64,000 bases of DNA from Hygrocybe punicea (taxonomy: Eukaryota; Basidiomycota; Agaricomycetes; Agaricales; Hygrophoraceae): the NCBI GenBank assembly GCA_963556145.1, contig OY744462.1, positions 5,270,001 to 5,334,000 of the forward strand, written 5' to 3'. Positions 32,429-44,900 of this stretch are shown one piece after another; positions within the stretch are counted from its first letter, which is position 1; every line of letters starts with the position of its first letter. A program made the translations under genes and the position numbers. The notes beneath the pieces are model-generated. The model saw only the letters and a list, made by a program, of their open reading frames with translations. It ran no database searches and was not told the DNA's origin.

Positions 32429-34966
32429 ATGGCCACCGAACGTTTCGGATTCCAGGCTGAGATCAGTCAGTTGCTCGACCTGATCATCAGTAAGTCGAAG
32501 TCATCGTTAAGACTGTCGCTTTGGATGTGATCTGACATGTCACCAAGATACTTTCTACTCCAATAAGGAAATCTTTCTCCGTGAATTGATTTCCAACGGT
32601 TCCGATGCACTCGACAAAATTCGATATGCTTCCCTTACTGATCCTTCGGTCCTTGACTCGGGGAAGGAGCTTAACATCCTCATCATTCCCGACAAAGAGA
32701 ACAAGCTTCTGAGAATCCGCGACACCGGTGTCGGTATGACCAAGGCAGACATGGTTAACAACCTGGGTACCATTGCCAAGTCGGGCACCAAGGTGAGGTC
32801 ATTGTTTATACTGGCTTCGACGGTGTCAACCTATCTCTTGTAGGGTTTCATGGAAGCCTTGAGCTCCGGCGCGGACATTTCTATGATTGGTCAATTTGGT
32901 GTTGGATTCTATTCCGCATACCTTGTTGCCGAGCGTGTTCAAGTCATTTCAAAACACAACGATGACGAGCAGTATATCTGGGAGTCCGCCGCTGGAGGCA
33001 CTTTCACTATTACCCCTGACACCGTCAACGAGCCTATTGGCCGCGGCACCGAGATCCGCTTGTACCTCAAGGAGGATCAACTGGAGTACTTGGAAGAGAA
33101 GAAGATCAAGGAGATCGTGAAGAAGCATTCCGAGTTCATCTCCTATCCCATTCAGCTGGCGGTTACGAAGGAGGTCGAGAAGGTTGGTCGTGATTGAGTC
33201 TTGATCGAATTCAGCTTATTGACGGTGCCGTCCTGTAGGAAGTCGAGGACGATGAGGCCGAAGAGGCACCAGAGGAAGAGAAGGAAGAGAAGGAAGAGAA
33301 GGACGAGAAGGACGACGAGGAAGCGTCGAAGTCCAAGATCGAGGATGTGGAGGACGAAGACGAAAAGCCGAAGGACAAGAAGACCAAGAAGATCAAGGAA
33401 AAGGAGACGACGAACGAAGAGCTGAACAAGATGAAGCCCATCTGGACCCGTACTCCTTCGGACATCAAAACTGAGGAATATGCTTCGTTTTACAAGAGCT
33501 TGTCCAACGACTGGGAGGACCATTTAGCCGTCAAGCACTTCTCCGTTGAAGGACAGCTCGAGTTCAAGGCTATACTTTTTGTTCCAAAGCGGTAATGTAC
33601 TCTCGTCAACTGCCCGTGTCAGCAGCTCATGGATGTCATCAGTGCGCCATTTGATCTTTTCGAGACCAAGAAGAAGCGCAATAACATCAAGCTCTATGTT
33701 CGCCGCGTATTCATCATGGACGACTGTGAGGATCTCATCCCCGAGTACCTCAACTTCGTCAAGGGCATTGTTGACTCGGAGGACCTTCCCCTCAACATTT
33801 CGCGTGAGACCCTCCAGCAGAACAAGATCCTCAAAGTCATTCGCAAAAACATTGTCAAGAAAAGCTTGGATTTGTTCACGGAGATCGCCGAGGACAAGGA
33901 CAATTTCAAAAAATTCTATGAGGCGTTTGGCAAGAATTTGAAGCTTGGCATCCACGAAGACGCCCAGAACCGAAGCAAGCTCGCCGAGTTCTTGCGCTTC
34001 TACTCCACCAAGTCGAGCGATGATCAAGTTTCGCTGAAAGGTATGTCTACGTTGTAGATATTGGTATTCGGCGCTGACTGCAACAACGCTGAAAACAAAG
34101 ATTATATCACTCGTATGCCCGAAGTTCAGAAATCGATCTACTACCTCACCGGCGAGTCGCTTGCCGCCGTACGCGACTCACCGTTCCTCGAGGTGCTCAA
34201 GAAGAAAGGCTTCGAGGTTCTCCTCCTTGTGGATCCCATCGACGAGTACGCGATTACACAGTTGAAGGAATTCGAGAGCAAGAAGCTCGTGTGTGTGTCT
34301 AAGGAGGGACTAGAGCTCGAAGAAACCGAAGAGGAGAAGAAGGCACGAGAGGAAGAGAACACGGCGTACAGTGAACTGTGCTCGACGGTGAAGGAGGCGC
34401 TTGGCGACAAGGTCGAGAAAGTTGTGGTATCCAACCGTATCACCGATTCTCCCTGTGTGCTCGTTACGGGGCAGTTCGGTTGGTCGTCGAATATGGTATG
34501 TCTTCAGTGCTATTCAGTTAACCATACATGGGAGTTCTGAATATTGTTTAGGAACGCATTATGAAAGCGCAAGCTCTCCGTGACTCTTCCATGTCGTCTT
34601 ACATGGCGTCGAAGAAGACACTCGAGCTCAACCCCAACAACGCTATTATCAAGGAGCTCAAGCGGAAAGTTGCGGAAGACAAGGCTGACAAGTCGGTCCG
34701 CGACTTGACATACTTGCTTTTCGAGACGGCTCTCCTGACTTCGGGCTTCACTCTGGATGAGCCCACGTCCTTCGCGAAACGAATCCACCGTATGATATCG
34801 TAAGTGTCAGAAAATACTTGTACACGTTAGAGACTGAATTTAATTTTGTAGGCTTGGTCTCGATGTCGACGAAGATGAGCCGATGGAGGCAGACGCTGAG
34901 GCGAGCACCGAGGCTGCCCCACCATTGGAGGGCGCGTCTACGTCGGCGATGGAGGAGATTGATTGA
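32429..34966 (+). CDS. HSP90: Cytosolic heat shock protein 90
   Basis: ATP-driven chaperone for kinases, receptors and other clients. ATG 32429: [20 protein letters not shown], intron, then the ATPase domain ([56 protein letters not shown]). An acidic/lysine linker follows (33241-33420), then the middle domain ([36 protein letters not shown]) and the dimerisation domain ([18 protein letters not shown]). Introns fit near 32491-32547, 32792-32844, 33194-33240, 33592-33645, 34041-34100, 34497-34552 and 34803-34853. The C-terminus is MEEID* rather than the usual MEEVD that binds TPR co-chaperones. The size, about 700 residues, is normal. Confidence 0.97.
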
Positions 34967-35320
34967 TTTCGCAAAGCCCGGCGGTGCTGTTCACGATATA
35001 TTTTTTCGCGTCATCTTTACACACTCTTGTCATTCCATAAATCTACAATATCATTTCATTTCTTTCGGGTTTCTTGCAACTGGGTGGTGACTCGAATTTA
35101 AATTTGTTGGGAACAAAGCCGTGGTAAAATGCGCCTGCCCGAGTCAGGATTCCTTATTGAGCCTTCTGTGCTGTCCCATTGTTCCAGCTGATTGTTCTCC
35201 CAGCGCATTGCAAGACAATGGTCGCTCTTTTCCCTTGACCCTTTTAACCATAAAGCTCAGCAACGTCTGGCTGCTGTATTCTTTTGTATCATTATTGCTT
35301 TCCACCGTCCTCATCGCCAT
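34967..35320. other. Intergenic, HSP90 3' region
   Basis: Presumed 3' UTR and terminator of HSP90, then DNA without a convincing gene. Confidence 0.5.
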
Positions 35321-36040
35321 GTGCATCCCCGCCATTGTCCCATACGTGGCGACCACCACTGATTCAACTCCCATCCCTTATTTGTCTCGCGGTACGCCTT
35401 TGGTATGTGTCCTTGTCGCTTGGCATCGTAATAGTCCCCTGACCTCGTCGGTCGTGAATAGCACGTCGACTCACCGTTTCCCAACCTTTTGTCGCCCATC
35501 CAGCTGGAAACATCCCCTCGTCCGTTAGCTGTATGCTCATCCACTAGAGATCCCGCAGCGAAATCACCACCCAAACGCCGCAGTGCCCTCGATCATGGTG
35601 GCCCTTTGCAGCGCCGTCGCCGCCACTGCCAACCTGATTGTCGTTTCGAATCAATTGGTGCAGCCACTTTCTTTGATCAGTTGCCCTGGATTTCAGCGAT
35701 GGACAGCTCTGACCAGTCTAATCGTTGGGACATCGCCGACCTTTCTCAGCTACAAGTCCCTCCTCGATCTGCCTCCACATGTGGGGCTCGACCTGTCCGC
35801 CGTCGAAAGTCTCCTTTACGCTCAAGTCCACGCCAAAACATTCCCGATCCTTCACCATCCTGGCTTGTGTCGTCATCCTCTCGTTGCGGATATCATCGTT
35901 CATCCCCTCTACGAACGCCACGAACGCCACGTTCCCATTTTTCTCCCTCCCGAGTCCGCTTCCACAATCTTCACCCCATCCTTATTCCCCGCGACCGTCA
36001 TAACGGCGAGTCCAATGGTTGCCTCTTCGACTTTGATTGA
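35321..36040 (+). CDS. Hypothetical Ser/Pro/Arg-rich protein
   Basis: The ATG at 35321 opens MCIPAIVPYVATTTDSTPIP. A consensus donor (gtatgt, about 35402) and an acceptor at about 35460 join in frame to HVDSPFPNLLSPIQLETSPR, and the frame stays open to 36040, giving about 210 residues. It is rich in Ser, Pro and Arg with no membrane segment. A second frame, offset by one base, is open from 35583 to 36059, so the choice of frame rests mainly on the intron. It could also be 5' UTR of the downstream aminotransferase. No family is recognised. Confidence 0.4.
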
Positions 36041-36607
36041 TCCCCGTCGCTCTTATTAATGCAAACATAATTCGTCATCTCTGCCTCTGCCTCATCCACG
36101 CACATATTCTGCATTGTCTTCCACCAGCAGTCGTCGTCGCATCGATCTCAATCTAATCTTATTTCAACACGACGCCGTTGTAATTTCGCCTCCTCGCTCC
36201 GTTCTCAAGCACTTTCATGATCTGCACGATTATCATCCATTGACGCCTAGGCTCCCCTTCTCATATCTGCCAAATGTTTGACAAGTATCCCTCCCATTCT
36301 CTTGCAGTCCTTCACTATTGCAATTGCGATCTTCGCCACTCATCATCCAGCATAACGCTGATATTTATTCAATTTAGTCCTATCGATTCATCGATTCATC
36401 GATCCATCTACGATATCTGATGCCAGGTCGCGTACTCGACTATATATCTAGGACTCCTGCTACGACTTCCGCAAATCTTTCGTGTGTGTTTCTTTCGCTT
36501 TGATAGCTACATACGGACATGTTCAATAATTAATACACATCCTGTCTCTGTAACCTCGTGACTCGAGTCACTTATACAACTTCAGTGTACTCACCATTCT
36601 GCTCACC
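36041..36607. other. Promoter/5' UTR region of phosphoserine aminotransferase
   Basis: 567 bp, pyrimidine-rich, typical of basidiomycete promoters. It contains a short ATCGATTC direct repeat near 36382-36405. No other gene is seen. Confidence 0.5.
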
Positions 36608-37944
36608 ATGTCAACGAGAGCTATGAATTTCAGCGCTGGACCGTCTGCTCTTCCTTCATCTGTTCTCGAAGAAGCTGCTGAAGGACTTCTCAACTTCAAC
36701 CAAACAGGAATCGGCATTGCAGAGATATCTCATCGTTCCAAAGAAATAGCCAGTTTGCTCTCTGGCTTCGAAGCTCTCATTCGTACACAGCTTGATGTCC
36801 CATCCACCCACTCCATCTTATTCACCCAGGGAGGGGGTTCTGCCCAGTTTTCTGCCGTGGTTTTGAACCTCCTTGCACGATACCGATTACTCCACCCTAA
36901 CTCAAGGGACGAGGACTCCATCATGGACTATGTGATAACCGGACAGTGGAGCAAAAAGGCGGCAGAAGAAGCAAAGCGGCTCGGCGGTACCAACAGGGTT
37001 AACATTGCCGCTGACGCGCGAAAGTTATCAGAGGATGGCAAGTCCTTCGACAACATCCCCAACCACGAGGCGTACACATTCTCCTCTGATCCAGCCCTCA
37101 TCTATTATTGTGAGAACGAGACGGTGGATGGCGTCCAATTCTCATCGGACGACACTTCACCTGCCTCCTTTCCGTTTCACCTCCTTCCGAAGGGACAGCT
37201 CTTGCCCTTGGTCGGCGATCACTCCTCGTCGTTCATGTCGCGCTCTATCCCTCGACTGGCCGATCATGCAGTGATCTATGCCGGCGCTCAGAAAAATATC
37301 GGTCCCGCGGGTCTCACGATCCTCATCGTTCGCCAGGACTGTATCGTCGATGTCGACGCAGCAGCTAAATTAGGGGCAACTCCCGTGCCGTTGACCATGG
37401 CTTACAAGACTATGGCCCACCATGGAAGCGCCTACAATACACCTCCGGTGCTCGCGATATACATTGCTAACTTGGTGCTGCAGAGGATGAAAGACCTAGG
37501 CGGGCTGAAATACTACGAGGACGTTAACAAGAGGAAGGCGGACAAGTTGTACGCTGTGTTGGACGAAGGCAAAGAGAAAGGTGTTTTACGAGGGAGGGTG
37601 ACACCAGCTGCACGTAGCTGGATGAACATTTTGTTCTACGTTGTCGGGGATGGCTCAGAGGCAAGGTTCTTGGAGGGCGCAAACGAACGGGATATGAAAG
37701 GCCTGAAAGGACATCGGCAAGTTATCGCTTCCTTTATAAAAATGACATACTGACGTTGATATTCAGAACTACTGGAGGTATGTGTTTCCTGTCTGTCGGC
37801 GAGCACAAATACTTATCATCCTCAGGTATCCGCGTGTCGTTGTACAACGCCGTCACGGAAGAACAGACAGACAAACTTGTTCATTACATCCAGGAATTTA
37901 TTACTCGAGAAAGCTGCAAAGATAACACAGGAGATTCGCAGTAG
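36608..37944 (+). CDS. SER1: Phosphoserine aminotransferase
   Basis: It makes 3-phosphoserine from 3-phosphohydroxypyruvate and glutamate (serine synthesis), using pyridoxal phosphate. ATG 36608: MSTRAMNFSAGPSALPSSVL, then ILFTQGGGSAQFSA, ALIYYCENETVDGVQF, and the cofactor lysine in YAGAQKNIGPAGL (Lys229). The gene ends with three exons: 36608-37716, a micro-exon of only 11 nt at 37767-37777, and 37826-37944. The first intron has a GC donor (gcaagt), the second GT. Joined, they read ...GLKGHRTTGGIRVSLYNAV, which matches the family's conserved GHRxxGGIRxSLYNA motif. Confidence 0.95.
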
Positions 37945-38028
37945 AAGGGGTATAATAATGATATTTTTCTTCAATGTTTGATACACGTCCTGGGTTTTGG
38001 AGGCTAGGAAAGAAATCATTCTCCAGAA

Positions 38029-38124
38029 GTCACTTTGCCGGAGTGGTTAACGGGATCGCCTGCTACGCAGTAGTTCGAAAGCGGTTGGGCTTTGCCCGCG
38101 AGTGTTCGAATCGCTCAGGTGACG
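38029..38124 (+). tRNA. tRNA-Ser(GCT) with a 14-nt intron
   Basis: Acceptor stem GTCACTT/AGGTGAC (7 pairs, one G-U). D arm CCG...CGG around GAGTGGTTAA. Anticodon stem ATCGC/GCGGT and anticodon GCT at 38062-38064. A 14-nt intron sits after the base 3' of the anticodon (38066-38079). The long variable arm GGGC-TTT-GCCC is diagnostic of a serine tRNA, and the T arm is GAGTG-TTCGAAT-CGCTC. A run of T (38126-38130) is the Pol III terminator. Without the intron the anticodon stem would contain a C-A mismatch; with it all five pairs form. Confidence 0.95.
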
Positions 38125-38128
38125 CTTT

Positions 38129-39042
38129 TTATTTTATTTTAATTTTTATGTAAATTCGCTGTCTTGATTCATAGTCGTTGCATTGCGAATTCTCCACATA
38201 CGGCACTGCGCTAGACTATTAGGTGGTGTTCTGGCCATGGTAACTTAAACGAGGCTCACCTGGAGCCTGACATTCCGGAATACGTTGCTCGGTAGACGCC
38301 AAATTTAATGCTGCTCACATCTCGTCAGCGATTTGTATGACATGTAATGAACAAGGAAACCAACTATGATCCTCCGGTGCCCATGGCTCCAGTGGTATGA
38401 TAGGAGAGAAGCTTTTCCCCCGAGCTTGCGTCTGACACAACGTAGGACAGATTGCCATGTTGCCCATACGTCACAATCAATGAATGAAAGGTTGTACGAC
38501 CCTGGAAGTCTGAAGCTTTGATAGATGGACACCCAGTATCGCTGCAGGATCGGGAATAGTCCCTGATGGAGGCTTTGCCCGCCACTACGTCCAAGGTAAT
38601 GATGGGTCCTCCATCACCTACTGAGAAAAGTTGCATGAGGTGACAGAAGTGGTCGCTTGTGGTGACATCTCTGGAAAGATAGTGTTTCCAGGTATATTTC
38701 CATGATGAACCATCTGGCTCATTCGGGCTGCGCAACTCGATTCGTTGACGGAGAGGGGAGAATCCTGGGTCTAGTTGTTTATGAGGATCGGATGTAAGGG
38801 ACAGGGTGAAACAGTTTGCGATACGGAAGGAGGAGTCGCAGCCCCTGTAGAGAACACCTGCGATGATGGGAGTGAGATCCAGACGAGTGACGTTGTGTGC
38901 TCGAACACAAACCTGACGACTGCCAATTCAAAACATCTGAGACAACGCCGTATTCCATGGCTCTTCCGGTGGAGAGTTGAAGGGTTTTGGCTGCGTTGGC
39001 CACGGACAAAAGCGAAGACAAAAGGAAGACTACGGAAAACAT
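38129..39042 (-). CDS. Small secreted protein, family not named
   Basis: Minus strand, ATG 39042: MFSVVFLLSSLLSVANAAKT is a clear signal peptide with a likely cut after ANA. After an intron (about 38856-38911) the text reads VLYRGCDSSFRIANCFTLSL, and later RIELRSPNE, SSWKYTWKHYLS, FCHLMQLFSVGDGGPIITLD, CSDTGCPS and LSYVVSDASSGEKLLSY. After another intron a short exon reads IKFGVYRATYSGM. The pattern resembles a family of secreted basidiomycete beta-sandwich proteins (concanavalin A-like fold suspected), but this is recall only. The last exon and stop are uncertain; the frame ends near 38129, right beside the tRNA. Confidence 0.7.
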
Positions 39043-39314
39043 GGGAAGTGATAAAACAACCTCGAGTCGAGCGAGCTTTATAGGTGATCACTCCATTGGA
39101 GTACGGGTGAGCCATGAATTGCGGATAGGGTGTAGATGTAGTGAATAAGCGGTAAGTGGGTGACGCGGTATTTGTGGAGTAGACCATACATTTGGAGTAG
39201 ACCATACATTTGGAGTAGACCATACATTTGGAGTATCCAATAGGAGGGGCGGTACGTTGGGGTTAGGGTTACACAAGAAAAGGTAATTACGTAACTTACG
39301 TTGCCAAGTCCGCC

Positions 39315-41606
39315 ATGTGTGGAATACTGGCAGTTCATGGCTTGGAAGCTCCTTCGAGTGAACGAACCCGGTTCATCGCGCTCTCGAAGCTTCTTCGACA
39401 TCGTGGTCCGGACTGGTCCGGATGTTTCACGGGTAGGAACAGTATACTGGTTCATGAGCGATTAGCCATCGTTGGTGTCGGCAAGTACCACTCTTCCTCA
39501 GGCCCTTGGGATGCAGCCTTCATGACCATCCAGACACTGGAGCACAACCGTTACTGAGTGATGACGGAAAAATTATCCTCACCGTAAACGGGGAAATCTA
39601 CAATCACTTGGCTCTCCGTGCAAGTGTTGGTCCAGATGTCAAGTTCATGACTCACTCTGACTGTGAAGTTATCATCCCTCTGGTATGTCCTTCTGACACT
39701 GCCTGAAAAAGTTGTCTCAACTTCATTCAGTATTTACAACACGGCAAAAATCTATGCAATTTGCTTGACGGAATGTTCTCCTTCGTTTTGCTGGACGAAT
39801 CTGTCACCCCCTCCCGCATAATCGCTGCGCGCGACCCTGTCGGAATAACCACATTGTATCAAGGCTGGAAAACTGAACGTCCCGGTTGTGTCTATTTTGC
39901 ATCCGAACTCAAGGCTATTGTCAATGAATGTGACAGGATCATATCTTTCCCCCCAGGTCATGTCTACGACAGCAATGACAATTCCACAACACGCTATTTC
40001 CAACCATCTTGGTGGGATGGCGATAGTGAAGACCCAAAGACAGAGATTATCGCCAACCCTGCGGACTTCACTGGCTTGCGCGAAACGCTCGAAACTGCAG
40101 TTCGCAAGCGTTTGATGTCAGAAGTTCCATACGGTGTACTTCTCAGTGGCGGTCTAGATAGTAGCTTGATTGCGGCCATTGCATCACGAGAGACCCAAAA
40201 GATCGTGCAAATGCAGCTTGACGTGCAGAATCGAAACCCCGCAGGCGCCCCAGATGGACCTTCAGGACTTCACTCAGGTACGCACATGAACTCTATCCAC
40301 ATCCAGTCATTAGAAAGCCTGTTACTAGAGGGATATGCGGCTTGGCCTCGACTCCATTCCTTCTCCATCGGCCTGGCAAACTCTCCAGATCACATAGCAG
40401 CCAGAAAGGTGGCTGACTACCTGGGAACTGTGCATCATGAATTTGTGTTCACTGTACAAGAAGGTCTCGACGCTATTCCGGATGTCATATATCACCTAGA
40501 AACATACGACGTCACAACCGTACGAGCCAGTACGCCAATGTACCTCCTTAGCCGCAAAATCAAGGCCACGGGTGTGAAGATGGTCCTCAGCGGAGAGGGC
40601 AGCGATGAGATCTTAGGAGGTAACTGCAAGCGCTGAACTCTCTTTCAAACTGCCACACAATTCCTTACCAAATATCTAGGATATCTCTATTTCCATGCTG
40701 CCCCAGATAGCAAATCGTTTCATCAAGAGTGTGTAAGGCGTGTAAAGAATTTACATACCTCCGACTGCCTTCGGGCTAACAAGTGGGCTAATCGTACTAT
40801 CGGTGTTATTAACATTCAACTTACCCTCCCAGATCGACGATGGCCTGGGGACTCGAAGCACGTGTACCCTTCCTAGATAAAGCTTTCCTTGAAGTTGCCA
40901 TGAATATAGACGCAAAGGAAAAGATGTTCAGCAAAGGAGTAGACCAGGGGGTGGATGAAGACGGTTGCCCCAGAATGGAAAAGGTTTGATCGTGTTTCTC
41001 TTCGATGTCATGCAATGGTTGAAACCGGAACGGTTTACAGTATATTCTTCGAAAAGCTTTTGATTGTTCTGCGGACGGCAAAGTAAGACAAACCTACAAA
41101 GTTTTAAAACCCCCTTTTTGATATTCCGCAAGCCTTACCTCCCGCCCTCGATCCTTTGGCGCCAAAAAGAACAATTCTCGGATGGAGTCGGATACTCCTG
41201 GATAGATGGGTATGACATTTCATTCCTTCGCGTAAATGACAACAAAACAATCCCTTTCAGCATAAAAGACCATGCTGCGGCGGTCGTCTCTGACCTAGCG
41301 TTCGCCAAACGATGTGAACGATGGCCAGAGGAGACTCCCGATACCAAAGAGGCATACTTCCTCCGCGAAATCTTTGATGGTGATAGAATTTACATTGACA
41401 ACTTCACAAGAGGCTCATGATATGTGTAGGTCATTTCCCCAGTCAGGCTGCTGCTCAAACTGCTGTTCGGTATGTGACATCGTCTTTGACGTATTCTCAT
41501 GACTAACTCTCGCTCTAGATGGATTCCCCGTGGTGATTGGGGGTGTGCCTCTGATCCTAGCGGAAGGAGTGTCAGCATACATACTGCTGCATACGAAAGC
41601 GTTTGA
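39315..41606 (+). CDS. Asparagine synthetase family protein (glutamine-hydrolysing)
   Basis: ATG 39315: [20 protein letters not shown], so Cys2 is the N-terminal glutaminase nucleophile. [16 protein letters not shown] and [10 protein letters not shown] complete the class II amidotransferase domain. The synthetase domain has the PP-loop [33 protein letters not shown] and [14 protein letters not shown], then [19 protein letters not shown] and [22 protein letters not shown] after introns. It ends at TGA 41604-41606. The order and motifs match Asn1/Asn2-type enzymes making asparagine from aspartate, glutamine and ATP. Several introns of about 50-60 nt are needed. It lies 272 bp from the divergent secreted-protein gene. 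Confidence 0.93.
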
Positions 41607-41912
41607 TTCAGACACTTCAAGGTGATACAGCCCAACTCTAGTTTGCATCCACAAAGGAATGATGAAACGATGTAATAATGAATGTTGGTATCTGGTATGT
41701 TAGATGATGAGATTGTAATACGTAAGAGGTCCCAAATAAAGCAAAGAGAGTGGTTTTTATCGCAGGACTGGCACTAAAAATGTCATAACCAAAGGACAGA
41801 GCAGAAGGTGGAATCGGGTGGCCATAATGAAAAAGAAAAATTACTGGCACATGAAGAAAGATTAATAATAGCCTGGATATGCTACCGAGGGGGGAATATA
41901 TCCGGAACAGCA
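41607..41912. other. Tail-to-tail spacer
   Basis: 306 bp between convergent genes with no coding frame of note; it holds both 3' UTRs. Confidence 0.5.
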
Positions 41913-44900
41913 TCAAACTCCATCCAAAGATGGATCCTGTGCCAGCAGTTGACGGTATAAGCCCACTCCAGAATCCTCCGATGGAGCAGGGGAGGCGAGC
42001 GCTTTAGCAGCCGCTGCTGCGCGAGTGGCCGCACTGGACTGGGATGTATTCCGGGTACGTTTGGAAGAAGCGGGAGGACCAATCATCTGTGAGCGTGTAC
42101 TCGTATCCCAAGCCGGTCTCGTCACTGTCGCCTTCATGCTATGACCTTCGTCGGAAGCATGGGGTCGACGGCTCACCGGCGTATGGGTGCGACGGCTGGC
42201 GGCGCGTGATGAAGGAGATGAATTATCACCCGAGACGAGACGCGTGCCAAACTTGGCGTTCGCGGAAGACTCTCTTGCATAGGCTGAAGGAGCACCTGTT
42301 CCGCCTCTTCGAGGATTTCCGAGACCAGGTCTGGGTTTACCGAGCACCACCGGCTTCTGAACGGTAATTTTATCCGCGCCCCAGTAGGAAAAGCTCATCT
42401 TGCTTTTCCTGTCAGAATCGTCAGAATCTCCGTTATCGTCTTCATCTTCATCCGGGAGTGGGACAATTTTCGGTTGATTGCTCGAGTGAACTTGTGCTCG
42501 AGAACGGACGACACTGTCGAAGACTAATAAATGCGAGGAGCGGAGTATAAGTGAGATTACATACTCTTCCATAGAGACCACTCCTTCGCGTGGTTGAACA
42601 ACGTCCCCAATTGCCCAAGTTTCAATCTAAGATGAAATAAATGAGCCAGTATGAGGAATATTGGACTTCAACACCGACCTTAATAAATTTATACAAGTTC
42701 CGAGGCTTTGTGTGTGAATTTCGTCTACCAGTGGTCGCATACTTTGCCTTTCCCTGTAGCTCAGGCAACGAGTTCGTCCTCGAGTTTGTTGCGGCCACCA
42801 ACGGTAAGGATATTGTCCCAGTTCTTTGACATTGGAGGACAACGTCATTGAAAACCACCAACCATAAATCTTTCTTCCCCCCAATGCTATGACCAGAATA
42901 CAGGACATCGGAAAGGCGTTTGAAGGATGACTTTCCCTTCACTCTTGAGCTAACCACGGGCGGCGAACTCGAGGGTTTCGGGGATCCAGTCACGCCATTC
43001 GTTCCCGGTAGGTACGGTCGCTCCTCAATAAGAACCCTCGACGGTTTGGGAGCCGCAAGTTGTTTCACTTTGTCCAACCCTTCAATACGTGCGAAAACGT
43101 CCCTCGTTTTGTCGCGCTCTTCTTTCTGTATCTTTTCATCCTCTATACTCCGTACAATAGTCTCCACCTCAGCCACCATCTGGAGCGTACTTTCATATTC
43201 GAAAGTACTTGGATCTGTGTGAAAAAGCAAGTTTTGGAACAGCAAGGGGTACTTGAGAAGACGCTGAAAGGGTTTTGAAAGGGTGATAGCAAGACCCGTT
43301 TCACCCTTTTCGTATGCACTTTCCTCCAGTTTTCGGAGAACGTTAGAAACTTTCGTCCATTCCGCCAGATCCTGCTTTTTTGACTTTTTGTCAACCTTTG
43401 ACAAAGCCTCATCGACTTGTCCGAGGGCACGTTCGAGGTGAAGAACGTAGGTGGCATAACCGTGGAAAATATCGGACTGCGTGCAAAACATGCGATCAGT
43501 ACGCTGACTATAAGCATTCTGAGTTGGGGGACCGACATTGGATACGAAAACATCGGCGAGAGAGCGCACAAGGGGATACTGCTCGTCGTACCGCTTTCTC
43601 AAAGCCTCACTGAGTTTCCTGTGCCCCTCTAAAACACCGCTGTCCACGACTTCTAAACATATTCGCAAGTCTTCCGGCAGCTGATGAGGAGCAATACCTC
43701 CGCCAAAAATACTGTCAGATGTCGTTTGGCTCTTTTTGAACTTTCTCAATACCCGAGACCCTGGTGAAGACGTAGACTTTGGATCTGGCGTGGAAGCGTG
43801 GCCTTGGCTATGATTTCGCTCCCGCTCTCGCTCAACATTGGCGGATTGCCGACCCAGAGAATGTGTTGACACTGACATCTGGTTCGTTCGGTTCTGGGGG
43901 GATAAAGAATGGTGCGAGCGGGAAGGGAATGGCACCGCTGCTTTTTCGGGTGCTCTCGTGGCAATGCCGCGATACGGGGACCGAGGGTGATCGTGTTTTG
44001 ATGCTGGCGTTGTCGCCTTCTTGTGCGACGGGTATCCTTTCCCAAGGTGGCCGTCGCCTTCATCTTCTTCATCAGTTTCCAAAGACTCACCATCTATATT
44101 TGGGGTATCCTTGTAGGTATCGCCTTTCGGTGTCAAAGCTGCGTGAATCGTAGCTGGACTGTCGGACCGAAATGGACTAGGGGACATGAAGCGAGCTGCG
44201 ATGGGCGGTAGACAATCATTTGATTCCAATGGTGGTGAATCCATGCGTGGAAAATCTTCGTATTCCAACATTCGAGGGGAAGATACTGGGGATGTGGCAA
44301 AAGGATGAAGGAGAGGATCAATGAAAGTATCTCTCATTTTGAGTAACTCAGCGACATATCTGTGCTGGCCAGCTAAGTAATGATTCGATTGATGTACAGT
44401 GGGGAGGTTACCTTTCTTCGCTGGCTAAGATTTCGAACAATACTTCTTGGCGAGTCCGCTCTCGCGATCCAAGGTTGGAGACAAGGTCGTCTTCCGCAGT
44501 CTCGCTCCAAGACGCAGCGGCCAAGATGCGACTGCTTTTGTTCGACATTTGAGAATATGGAGTGCCTGATCGCAGAAACTGATCAACGGAAGTGTTTTCC
44601 TCGTTGCCCTTTGAAAGGTATGGCGAGTTGGCTGTGCGAGTCGATGTAGCTTTGACGCTGGTCTTGACCGCGCACCCAACGTCGGTGGAGGAAGCAGATG
44701 CGGCAGTAGTAGTAGAACCACGAGGCTCCTTGCCATGAACGGCCTGGAACCGGGACAACGTGGTCTTCGCCGGACCGCCAGGTGCAGGGGCAAGAGTGAC
44801 ACCAGGTGCATCAGGCAAGGCGCGATCAAGAATGGCAGGAGTGGGCGGAGGGGAAATAAAGGCAACTTTCTTTTGTATATCGCTATTGACAGTCACGGCG

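Noticed and set aside
33152..34443. Long minus-strand frames within HSP90
   Set aside because: Antisense shadows of a codon-biased gene; they contain no domain and the plus-strand exons explain the DNA.
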